From Microbulbifer halophilus (lineage in GTDB: Bacteria; Pseudomonadota; Gammaproteobacteria; Pseudomonadales; Cellvibrionaceae): 64,000 bases of DNA. Below the pieces are notes generated by a model. It was not told where the DNA came from and did no database searches. It saw nothing but the letters and a program-made list of their open reading frames with translations. The stretch lies in contig NZ_JAPIVK010000027.1 of assembly GCF_026183675.1 (NCBI RefSeq), positions 1 through 64,000 of the forward strand, written 5' to 3'. Positions within the stretch are counted from its first letter, which is position 1. The number at the start of each line of letters is the position of its first letter. The translations under genes were made by a program, and so were the position numbers. Of this stretch, positions 30,877-38,612 are shown piece after piece.

Positions 30877-30999
30877 TTATTGCTCGTCCGGCACCCTGGA
30901 CTTCCGGCGCCAACGGCTGATACCGAGAGTAACGACACTGCCGGCGGATACGCCGCCGAGCATCAGCCAGGTTGCAGTACTGACGCAGACTGGACACAT
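30877..30999 (-). CDS. 40-residue MCPVC small membrane protein
   Basis: Reads MCPVCVSTATWLMLGG, a short helix, then a basic tail ending RRKSRVPDEQ. A very strong site (GGAGGGGGAG) precedes the ATG. Its stop lies two bases from the end of coxD, convergent with it. Small proteins beginning MCPxC with one Gly/Ala-rich helix recur near oxidase or copper-handling genes; CxxC at residues 2-5 could bind copper or form a disulfide. Function unknown. Confidence 0.7.
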   Translation of the reverse strand: MCPVCVSTATWLMLGGVSAGSVVTLGISRWRRKSRVPDEQ

Positions 31000-31038
31000 A
31001 ACTCCCCCTCCATTCAGTCAGTGAATAGGTTTATTGCG

Positions 31039-31701
31039 TCAAAGCACATACTCGTCGTGTTTTCGCCACCACTGGTAAGGCGGAGTCTGCGGAACCTCCT
31101 CGGGAGAATCTTCCCAGAGCTCCTGGCGCCCCATGGGAGTCAAATCAAGATAGGTGAATATACTGCCGAGGTACTCCACACCGCGCCTGGTGGTGTAGTA
31201 GGTGCGATAAATGTCGTTTCCCTCGCGAATGAACACATTGACACCAAACATCTCCCCATTGTCGGTCGTTGCACCAAAATCCCGATTGAAATCGCTCTGA
31301 TAGGAGGAGTACCAGGGAATTTTCCAACCCATACGCTCGTTCAGGGCGACGAGCCTGTCGTATGGCGAACGGGCAATCAGTACCAGCGATGTATTGCGGG
31401 CATGCAGATGGGAAATATCGCCCATATTGTCCACCATCATCGAGCAACCGGTGCAGGGTGCCTCGGCATCCGGCCCGTACATGAAGTTGTAGGTAATAAG
31501 TTGCTTGCGCCCTTCAAACATATCCAGCAAGCCGGCCTTGCCGCCGGCACCGGTAAATTCATAGGGCTTGTCGATTTTCACCCGGGGCAGACGGCGGCGC
31601 TCGGCATTGAGTGCGTCCTGCCTACGCATCTGCTCTTTTTCCTTGATGCGGAAGGCATCCAGGGCTGACTGCCATTCGGACTGACTGACGACCTTGGTCA
31701 C
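31039..31701 (-). CDS. DUF899 family thioredoxin-like protein
   Basis: A 220-residue soluble protein from a GTG start with AAGGAGG upstream. The body fits DUF899 (AhpC/thioredoxin-fold relatives): RRRLPRVKIDKPYEF, LLDMFEGRKQLITYNFMYGP, and CTGCSMMVDNMG, where the CxxC occupies the thioredoxin active-site position, then GVNVFIREG and RGVEYLGSIFTYLDLTPMGRQE. The substrate is unknown. The divergent GlxA-type regulator at 31818 begins 116 bases away and could control it. Confidence 0.9.
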   Translation of the reverse strand: MTKVVSQSEWQSALDAFRIKEKEQMRRQDALNAERRRLPRVKIDKPYEFTGAGGKAGLLDMFEGRKQLITYNFMYGPDAEAPCTGCSMMVDNMGDISHLHARNTSLVLIARSPYDRLVALNERMGWKIPWYSSYQSDFNRDFGATTDNGEMFGVNVFIREGNDIYRTYYTTRRGVEYLGSIFTYLDLTPMGRQELWEDSPEEVPQTPPYQWWRKHDEYVL

Positions 31702-31817
31702 GGGAACCTCCTTGATTGCGTAATGAGTACGGAAGCCAGTCTACGGGCTGGTCGATATCGCTGCGCAGTGGTAAAACGCCAGTTTAGGGGTGGGTTTGTG
31801 CCATTCCAGAGGCTATC

Positions 31818-32843
31818 ATGAGTCAAAATAAAGGCGTAAACCCCATGAAAAACATCTACATACTTATCTTTGAAGATGTCGTCCTGTCGTCGGCCGCGGC
31901 GCCGCTGGATATCCTGACCCGCACCAACGCCATACTGGAATCGGCCGGAAGACCACCCGCCTTCCGGGTGGAGCTGGTGAGCGAGAAAGTGAAAAACATT
32001 CACCTGAGCGATCCGGCCCAGTTCAATTGCCAGAGAACACTGGCGGAGGTACCGGCCAAATCCTCCGGCCATAACTCCCCGCTGATTATTGTGCCGGCGT
32101 TCTCCGGCGACTGGGACTCGGTGTTCGCTAAGAACCGCGCCGTGGTGGAGTGGTTAAAACAACATTATGCCGTGGGTACGGAGATCGCCAGCTTGTGTCT
32201 GGGCAGTTATTTTCTGGCAGAGGCCGGGTTGCTGAAAGGCAAACCCTGCACCTCTCACTGGCGAGCCATCGATGATATGCGCGAACGATTTCCGGATATT
32301 CAAATGCAGGGCGACTTTGTGGTAACAGACCGGGACGGCACTTACACCGGCGGCGGCGCTTTTTCCTCATTGAATCTGGTACTGTATCTGGTGGAAAAAT
32401 TCTGCGGTCACGACATTGGTGTGCAAGTCAGCAAAAATTTCTCCATACATCGCGACCACATCAACCAGGCCCACTTTTCCGTGTTCCGCGGATTGAACCA
32501 GCACGGCGACACCCTGGTACTGAAAGCCCAGACGTACATTGAGGAAAACTTCCAGAATGAACCCAGTGTTGAGCAAGTGGCAGCCATCGTAAATATGAGC
32601 AAGCGCAATTTTATCCGGCGCTTTAAACAAGCCACTCAATACACGCCGTTGGCGTATATCCAGAAAGTAAAAATAGAAGAGGCAAAAAACCGGCTGGAAC
32701 ATTCACACCAGAGTATCCAATCCCTGATGTATGACGTTGGCTACAACGATAACAAGACCTTTCGCGATATTTTCAAACGCATGACCGGTGTCACCCCACA
32801 GGCCTATCGCAAAAAATACGGGCGGGCCAACCTGGCCGTTTGA
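31818..32843 (+). CDS. GlxA-family transcriptional regulator (DJ-1/PfpI plus AraC HTH)
   Basis: A 341-residue regulator. Residues about 10-190 are a DJ-1/PfpI-like domain with the nucleophile-elbow-type GTEIASLCLGSYFLAEAGLL; about 235-335 an AraC/XylS pair of helix-turn-helices (VEQVAAIVNMSKRNFIRRFKQATQYTPLAYIQKVKIEEAK and YDVGYNDNKTFRDIFKRMTGVTPQAYR, each in part). The start at 31818 has AGAGG six bases upstream; a second ATG at 31845 lacks one. Members sense metabolites through the first domain. Possible target: divergent DUF899 gene. Confidence 0.9.
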   Translation: MSQNKGVNPMKNIYILIFEDVVLSSAAAPLDILTRTNAILESAGRPPAFRVELVSEKVKNIHLSDPAQFNCQRTLAEVPAKSSGHNSPLIIVPAFSGDWDSVFAKNRAVVEWLKQHYAVGTEIASLCLGSYFLAEAGLLKGKPCTSHWRAIDDMRERFPDIQMQGDFVVTDRDGTYTGGGAFSSLNLVLYLVEKFCGHDIGVQVSKNFSIHRDHINQAHFSVFRGLNQHGDTLVLKAQTYIEENFQNEPSVEQVAAIVNMSKRNFIRRFKQATQYTPLAYIQKVKIEEAKNRLEHSHQSIQSLMYDVGYNDNKTFRDIFKRMTGVTPQAYRKKYGRANLAV

Positions 32844-32859
32844 CGGCTTTCTGCCTGAC

Positions 32860-33041
32860 GGCAATGCAGAGAGTATCTGCAGCCTGTCCGGTTCGAAGCC
32901 GACAAACCAGCTTTTGAAGATGGCCTGAACCATCTGTTCGGGGGTCTGCTCGCGGTCCGGATTGATGCTGTTCTTCGAGTCCAATGCGGCGAGGATCCCA
33001 ACAGTCTGTTGGATTTTCGAACATCGCGCTGCGATACGCAT
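32860..33041 (-). pseudogene. relic of type I restriction specificity subunit HsdS
   Basis: The minus strand encodes KIQQTVGILAALDSKNSIN and then EQMVQAIFKSWFVGFEPDR. This is the conserved central/C-terminal repeat of HsdS (family pattern: ILSALDDKIELN..., EAMARALFKSWFVDFDPV). Nothing else of hsdS, hsdM or hsdR is present and the frame runs into unrelated sequence, so this is a fragment. It fills the gap between the regulator and DUF1428 genes. Confidence 0.65.
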
Positions 33042-33178
33042 TATCTTGACGCAACCTTACCGCAAACAGGCGCGCCATGCCGGCCGGCGCTGCGCCCGTT
33101 TCCACTGTCGGTGTCGAATCCTCCCGTGTCCGTTCGACTAGGATTGAACACTCAGTCCGACAAATGGAGGAAGTAACC

Positions 33179-33550
33179 ATGTCTTATATCGATGGCTTCG
33201 TAGCGGCAGTCCCCACCGAGAACAAACAGCGCTTTGTCGAGCACGCCAGGGCCGCCAACGAGGTCTTTTTGGAGCAGGGCGCACTGCGCGCGCTGGAGTG
33301 CTGGGGCGACGACGTACCCAGGGGCAAGGTCAATGATTTCTACGGCGCCGTGCAGGCCAGGGAAGGGGAAACGGTAGTGTTCTCCTGGATCGAATGGCCG
33401 GACAAGGCGACCCGCGACGCCGCCATGGGCAAAATGGAGGAGTTGATGAAAACCGACCCACGCATGAACCCGGAGCAGAATCCCATGCCATTCGATGGCA
33501 TGCGGCTCATCTATGGCGGCTTTGAGCCGGTGGTGGTTCTGGGCGAGTGA
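33179..33550 (+). CDS. DUF1428 family protein
   Basis: A 123-residue protein; the ATG at 33179 is preceded by GGAGG at eight bases, so a longer frame from 33077 is rejected. YIDGFVAAVPTENKQRFVEHA at the start, ECWGDDVP, FSWIEWPDKATRDAAMGKM and PFDGMRLIYGGFEPVV are the DUF1428 (YbaA-like) dimeric alpha-beta barrel signatures. The function is unknown. In related genomes it is often next to a VOC gene; the relic of one follows here. Confidence 0.9.
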   Translation: MSYIDGFVAAVPTENKQRFVEHARAANEVFLEQGALRALECWGDDVPRGKVNDFYGAVQAREGETVVFSWIEWPDKATRDAAMGKMEELMKTDPRMNPEQNPMPFDGMRLIYGGFEPVVVLGE

Positions 33551-33570
33551 AACCGACAGGGGAGACGGAC

Positions 33571-33778
33571 ATGAAAGGGCAGCGCTGGGTTTTTACGTGC
33601 AGGCATTTCGGCTGGCGCAAAAGCGGGGAGATGGGCAGCTATGAGTTCCTCAACCACGGCCCGGATATGGGAGGTACCCTGATCATGCCCCCGGGCACAG
33701 ATTCCCGAAAGTGATAAATACTGCCTGACCGCTACCGATCCGGAGGGGGTGAATTTCGGGTTGACCGGCGGCAAGTAG
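33571..33778 (+). pseudogene. relic of a VOC (glyoxalase-fold) protein gene
   Basis: After a good site (GGGGAGACGGAC) and ATG the frame reads HFGWRKSGEMGSYEFLNHGP, then DMGGTLIMPPG, typical of the VOC family, but stops at 33714. The family's C-terminal motif, TATDPEGVNFGLTGGK, appears in another frame right after, ending at 33778. About half the domain is missing in between, so an internal deletion with frameshift destroyed the gene. Confidence 0.7.
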
Positions 33779-33842
33779 GCTACTCAAGCCCCGGAGCTCC
33801 ATCTACCTTCCGAAGCGCAGGCCGGTGCGGGCCCGCTGCCCG

Positions 33843-34361
33843 TCAGGCAGGGAAGAACCGCCGCTCCACCTGTCGCCACTCCGCCAGCGCCGCCGGCGTG
33901 TGCAGGCAGACCTTCAGGCTCTCGAAATCCTTTCCCTGCCCGTGCAGCACCTCCAGCGCCTGGTGTGCCGCGATCGAGTGGGGAAAGCGGTTGGTGCCGG
34001 CTCCCAGCGCCGGAAACACCAGGCTTTTGATTTTCCTCTCCCGCGCCAGCTTCAACACACTCTCGTAGCAGCGCCGCAGCTGCACCAGCGCCCCGGCGCC
34101 CCACTGGTCGCCGCTGCTCCACTGGGGTGTCACCGTATGCAACAGGTACTGCACCGGCAGGCCATAGGCGCGGGTAATGCGCGCCTCGCCCACCGGGCAC
34201 TCCGGCTGCTGTTCGCAGGCGGCGACCAGGGCATCGCCGCCGCGATCGAAGACCTGCGCCGACAGCCCGCGGCCGCGAATCAGGTGTTTGTGGGCCGGGC
34301 ACACCAGGGCGGTGGTGCGCAGTGTCAGGATATCCCCACTTGTCAGTTCTACTTTTGCCAC
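33843..34361 (-). CDS. macro domain protein (ADP-ribose binding)
   Basis: A 172-residue protein covering a single macro domain. The GTG start is placed where the fold begins (AKVELTSGDILTLRTTALVC); upstream in-frame sequence is unlike any family. Features: ALVCPAHKHLIRGRGLSAQ, GEARITRAYGLPVQYLLHTVTP, YESVLKLARERKIKSLVFPA and LGAGTNRFPHSIAAHQAL, which give the phosphate-binding loops. The usual N-N pair in the first loop reads P-A-H, so de-ADP-ribosylation activity is uncertain; binding of ADP-ribose or its derivatives is more likely. Divergent from the diguanylate cyclase gene across 214 bases. Confidence 0.8.
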   Translation of the reverse strand: MAKVELTSGDILTLRTTALVCPAHKHLIRGRGLSAQVFDRGGDALVAACEQQPECPVGEARITRAYGLPVQYLLHTVTPQWSSGDQWGAGALVQLRRCYESVLKLARERKIKSLVFPALGAGTNRFPHSIAAHQALEVLHGQGKDFESLKVCLHTPAALAEWRQVERRFFPA

Positions 34362-34575
34362 GGTTCCCCATTCTTTGAGTTTGCCTGCTGATACTTTAGT
34401 CGAATGCTCGCGAGGTACTTTGGTGGCGGGGGGAATCACAATATACTTGGCACCCAGTTCCGGAGACTGCTGGAAAAGCGAACAGGATCCGGCGCTTTCG
34501 ACATCACAAGAAAAACGCTGGCGGCGCCCCGCAACACGGCCCGGGCCGGAGGAACCAGCGACACAGGAACTCCCT

Positions 34576-35658
34576 ATGACTCCAGGGTATAAAAACAACA
34601 GCCTGACCCTCCGCAACCCGCTGGAGGAGACGCGACAGCTGGACCTGCGTCGGCGCATCCAGGCATCCGGCTATATGCTGATCTTCTCCATGGCGATCAC
34701 CGGCGCCATGGGCTCCATCGCGCTCACCGGCGGCGACCTGCTGCAGGCCGGTACCCTGTTCGGTGTGGCCGCGCTGATCCTGGCTGCCTATATCACCATC
34801 AACCTGGTGGGCCAGAGCAGGTCGACGCCACTGCTGGTGGGCACTCTGCTGCTGGTGCTGTATTTCTACCTGCTGCTGTCCGGCGGCGTGAACAACACCG
34901 GCCTGATGTGGGCGGTGATGCTGGTGCCCGGTTTCATCAACCTCTACGGCTACAAGGTCGGCGTGGCCGCGCTGACGGCCATCGGCGGCATCACCGCACT
35001 GGTACTTTTCTACCCGCAGTTTCCCGGGCTCACCGCCGAGTACGACACCGCCTACCGCGCCCGCTTCCTGGCCGTGTTCGGCGCCCTCACGGCGCTGACC
35101 GCACTGCTCGACAGCAGCCGCCACCAGACCCAGCAGCTGCTGCACCGCCTGACCCAGGAGCTGGAAAATCGCGCCAGCACCGATGCGCTCACCGGGCTGG
35201 CCAACCGCCGCGAGGCCTACCGCGCCATCAACGAGATGGAGCGGCGCAACCGCCACCTGGCCGGCCGCTACACGGTACTGATCGGCGACCTGGATAACTT
35301 CAAGACCATCAACGATACCTACGGCCACGCCTTCGGCGACCGGGTACTGCAGGATGTGGCCGAAGCATTGCGCGACAACATCCGCGCCGACGATATCGTC
35401 GCCCGCTGGGGCGGCGAGGAATTCCTGGTGCTGCTGCCGAACACCGACCTGCGCGGCGGCGGCGTGCTGGCTGAAAAGCTGCGCGGGCGCGTCGAGGCTC
35501 TGCGCCGGAAGTACGATCCGCCAGTGGATATCTCCATCAGCTTCGGCGTCGCCGAGGGCGATCCCGCCTGCGCCACCCACGGCCAGTTGCTGGCGGAGGC
35601 GGACGCGCGGATGTACCGCGCCAAGGACGGTGGGCGCAACCAGGTGGTCGCGGTGTAG
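34576..35658 (+). CDS. membrane diguanylate cyclase (GGDEF)
   Basis: A 360-residue protein; the ATG at 34576 begins the membrane-protein sequence. Six helices (about 32-185) form the sensory part, of the 7TM/MASE-like kind without a large periplasmic loop. The GGDEF domain (about 200-358) has DALTGLANRR, the active-site ARWGGEEF and the product-inhibition site RADD five residues before it, so it should be active and feedback-inhibited. It makes c-di-GMP from two GTP. No EAL domain. Signal sensed is unknown. Confidence 0.93.
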   Translation: MTPGYKNNSLTLRNPLEETRQLDLRRRIQASGYMLIFSMAITGAMGSIALTGGDLLQAGTLFGVAALILAAYITINLVGQSRSTPLLVGTLLLVLYFYLLLSGGVNNTGLMWAVMLVPGFINLYGYKVGVAALTAIGGITALVLFYPQFPGLTAEYDTAYRARFLAVFGALTALTALLDSSRHQTQQLLHRLTQELENRASTDALTGLANRREAYRAINEMERRNRHLAGRYTVLIGDLDNFKTINDTYGHAFGDRVLQDVAEALRDNIRADDIVARWGGEEFLVLLPNTDLRGGGVLAEKLRGRVEALRRKYDPPVDISISFGVAEGDPACATHGQLLAEADARMYRAKDGGRNQVVAV

Positions 35659-35792
35659 GAGCCATCACCCGGAAACCAACACGCATCACAAACCGTGTAG
35701 CTGGCGCCTTATTCCGTGTTACCGCTATCCCCACATGGTTAAAATGAGTGCCAACCCGCCACCAATCAGAATAAAGGCAACGGGTAACAGCC

Positions 35793-37160
35793 ATGCAGAA
35801 TCACCCGGCGGAAACGGCCGCCAGTCGTTGGAGCGACTATTTCACCGCCCTGTCGTGGATGAATCTCCGCTTCACCCGCAACCAATATCTCTACGCCCTT
35901 CTTTACGGCCTGATAATCGCAGGGGTCTGCCTGCGTATTGATCAGATACTGCAGTTCAATCCCGTCGACCATATCTGGAGCGATCCACAGCGGCACTGGG
36001 AGCAGGGTACGGACGTACTGCGCAACGACCCCATGGCCATGACCGACCCGGTGCTCTACCAGCTCTACATCGCCGCTCTCGGTAAGCTCACCCTGAAAGA
36101 CCCGCTGTTGGTCGCCTTCTATACCATTCTGCTGTCGTTGTTCACTCCCTGGATCTGGTATCGCTTCCTGCGCGAACTGCAGCCGCACAAGGCGCTGGCC
36201 CTGAGCGGCTGGGCAGCGCTGTCGCTGCTGCCATCCTGGGTCGCCATCTACAGCTACTTCATGCAGGAAACTCTGTTGCTGCCACTGCTGGGGGCTGCCC
36301 TCTATGCGAGCTGGCGCTGTCGCCGCAAGCAGACATTGCGCAGCTTCCTGTTGATGGTATTTCTCTGGAGCCTCGCCGGCCTGACCCGCGGTATCGCCAT
36401 CCCGCTGGCGGCCGTCACCTGCTGCTGGCTATGGCTGGAACAGGGGGACAGGCTGCGCAAGGCCCTCTGGTCGACCCTGCTGCTGGCGCTAGTGCTGGGT
36501 CCGCTCGTCGTGCGCGGCTACCAGCAGATGCAACTCTTCGCGCCCCATGGCATCGGCAAAATGGTTTCCATCTACACCCGCTCCGGCAAAAGCAAAATCA
36601 ACATCAACTACCAGCGCGACGGGGCGCGTTGGGGCTACTGGTTCGCCTCCCCCGCCACCGGTGAAAAGCCCCTCGCGCCACTGTCCGATTGGACCACGGC
36701 GCGCCGCGGGACCGTAGAGGTCAATATTGATGTGGAGCACGGTGCGGAAGACTGGCGCGAGGCGATGGAGCAGAACCCTCTGAGCGTCTCCAAATACCTG
36801 TGGATTACCAAGGAAAATCTCATCTACCTATTCTTCGGCGCCTCCTGGCCCGACAATAACCGGGAACGTACGCTACACAGAGTGAACATTCAGATGCGCT
36901 GGCTCTGGGCACCGCTGACCCTATTGTTGCTGACTGTCACAGTCATCTACTGGCGCAGACTGGGGGGAGAGAGAATGCTACCGGTGCTGTTACTGGTGTG
37001 GCTGCTGGTGCAGGGACTGCTGCCAATCGCCGTCAACGAGGGGCGCTACCGCAAACCCGGCGAGGGACTGTTACTGGCACAGGCGGTACTGGTGCTCGGA
37101 ACCCTGGGCAAAGCATCCCGGCGGCGGCGCGAACGGAGCTGGGAGCCGAACGATGATTGA
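35793..37160 (+). CDS. GT-C-fold membrane glycosyltransferase (ArnT/PMT-like)
   Basis: A 455-residue protein with about ten helices. After the first helix, HIWSDPQRHWEQGTDVL is the acidic first periplasmic loop expected for GT39/GT83-type enzymes that use polyprenyl-phosphate sugars. It overlaps gtrA by eight bases, and a GtrB-type transferase follows; together they look like a three-gene module: GtrB loads a sugar on undecaprenyl phosphate, GtrA flips it, this enzyme transfers it to a periplasmic acceptor. The acceptor is unknown. Confidence 0.78.
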   Translation: MQNHPAETAASRWSDYFTALSWMNLRFTRNQYLYALLYGLIIAGVCLRIDQILQFNPVDHIWSDPQRHWEQGTDVLRNDPMAMTDPVLYQLYIAALGKLTLKDPLLVAFYTILLSLFTPWIWYRFLRELQPHKALALSGWAALSLLPSWVAIYSYFMQETLLLPLLGAALYASWRCRRKQTLRSFLLMVFLWSLAGLTRGIAIPLAAVTCCWLWLEQGDRLRKALWSTLLLALVLGPLVVRGYQQMQLFAPHGIGKMVSIYTRSGKSKININYQRDGARWGYWFASPATGEKPLAPLSDWTTARRGTVEVNIDVEHGAEDWREAMEQNPLSVSKYLWITKENLIYLFFGASWPDNNRERTLHRVNIQMRWLWAPLTLLLLTVTVIYWRRLGGERMLPVLLLVWLLVQGLLPIAVNEGRYRKPGEGLLLAQAVLVLGTLGKASRRRRERSWEPNDD

Positions 37161-37539
37161 GTGGCTGCTGCAGCAACGGTTCGTACGCTTCGCCACCGTG
37201 GGCGCGGCGGCAACCCTGATGCAATTTTCCTCGCTGGCACTTTTCGTGGAGTTGTTGTCGACCAACGCAATTTTTGCTTCGGCGGCCGCCTTCAGCCTCT
37301 CCGCCGGCTTCAACTACTGGCTCAACTACCACTTCACCTTTGGCAGCCGTGCCGGCCACCGAGACACCCTGCCCAAATTCGTGCTGGTGGCGCTGATAGG
37401 GCTGACCATCAACACCACCTGCTTTACGCTTTTCGTAAAACTCTTTCACTATTTTCCCGCCCAGTGTATCGCCACAGGCGTTACCCTGCTCAGCAACTTC
37501 GTCCTGCACCAGCGCTGGATCTACCGGAGGGAAGAATGA
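37153..37539 (+). CDS. GtrA family flippase
   Basis: A 128-residue membrane protein with four helices. [17 protein letters not shown] and the [16 protein letters not shown] segment are GtrA signatures. Such proteins flip undecaprenyl-phosphate-linked sugars. Overlaps both neighbours. Confidence 0.92.
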   Translation: MIEWLLQQRFVRFATVGAAATLMQFSSLALFVELLSTNAIFASAAAFSLSAGFNYWLNYHFTFGSRAGHRDTLPKFVLVALIGLTINTTCFTLFVKLFHYFPAQCIATGVTLLSNFVLHQRWIYRREE

Positions 37540-38519
37540 AGCTTTCTTTGGTTGTGCCTGTCTATAACGAAGAAGAATCCATCAACCTGTTCTACAGTGC
37601 GGTGAGAAATTCGAAGAGCCTGGCCGAGCACAAGGTCGAAATAGTCTTCATCAACGACGGCAGCCTCGACCATACACTTTCAATAGCTGCTTCGCTCGCC
37701 AACAGGGACCCACAGGTTGTACTGATTGATCTTTCCAGGAATTTCGGTAAGGAGGCGGCCCTGTTTGCCGGCATTGAACACGCTTCCGGCGATGCGGTCA
37801 TCCCGATGGACGCGGATCTGCAGGATCCAATAGAAGTGATACCACAGCTGGTGGAAAAGTGGTTGAACGGCGCCGACGTGGTACTGGCAAAGCGGATCGA
37901 CCGCAGCAAGGACGGCTACCTGAAGCGACGCAGTGCGGAACTCTTCTACAGAATCAACAACTCCGTCTCTGAAACGAAGATCGAACCGAATGTCGGCGAC
38001 TTCAGACTGATGTCGCGACAGGTAGTAGAGTCCATTAAACAGCTGCAAGAGCGCAAGCTTTTCATGAAGGGTATTCTGAGCTGGGTCGGGTACAGAACGG
38101 AGATCGTCGAGTATTCACGCGCCGAACGGGTTGCCGGATCGACCAAATTCAACGGCTGGCGGCTATGGAACCTGGCGCTTGAAGGGATCACTTCCTTCAG
38201 TACTGTCCCCCTGCGCATATGGACCTATATCGGCCTGTGCATCGCCTTCATCTCATTCGCCTACGCACTGTGGATGGTGACCGACAAACTGATCTGGGGT
38301 AACCCGGTCCCCGGCTACCCTTCACTGATCACTGCCGTTCTGTTTCTCGGCGGCGTACAACTGATAGGCATCGGCGTCATCGGCGAGTATATCGGTCGAA
38401 TCTACATGGAAACAAAATCTCGGCCAAGATATATCGTCAGAAGTACAACCAACTATAAACCGAACGGTACTGGACAGCAGATAGAAAGAGAAGTCACAGC
38501 CGCCACCACGTCGGGATAA
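37536..38519 (+). CDS. family 2 glycosyltransferase, GtrB/DPMS type
   Basis: A 327-residue enzyme. The GT-A domain (1-230) starts [14 protein letters not shown], with DDGS-like [21 protein letters not shown] (metal-binding DxD) and [20 protein letters not shown]; two C-terminal helices (about 232-255, 268-292) anchor it. It transfers a hexose, often glucose, from a nucleotide donor to undecaprenyl phosphate at the inner face. Start ATG overlaps the gtrA stop as ATGA. Confidence 0.92.
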   Translation: MKLSLVVPVYNEEESINLFYSAVRNSKSLAEHKVEIVFINDGSLDHTLSIAASLANRDPQVVLIDLSRNFGKEAALFAGIEHASGDAVIPMDADLQDPIEVIPQLVEKWLNGADVVLAKRIDRSKDGYLKRRSAELFYRINNSVSETKIEPNVGDFRLMSRQVVESIKQLQERKLFMKGILSWVGYRTEIVEYSRAERVAGSTKFNGWRLWNLALEGITSFSTVPLRIWTYIGLCIAFISFAYALWMVTDKLIWGNPVPGYPSLITAVLFLGGVQLIGIGVIGEYIGRIYMETKSRPRYIVRSTTNYKPNGTGQQIEREVTAATTSG

Positions 38520-38612
38520 TGGCCAGCAAAGAACTGTGACAAGCACAGGGAGACTACTCTCGAAACATCGAGATGTGCCATTTAATTTGCCAAGACCAGA
38601 AAGGATTGCATT

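Noticed and set aside
33843-34658. Longer macro-domain frame to 34658
   Set aside because: The first 99 residues do not look like protein from any family and overlap the divergent promoter region and the start of the diguanylate cyclase gene.
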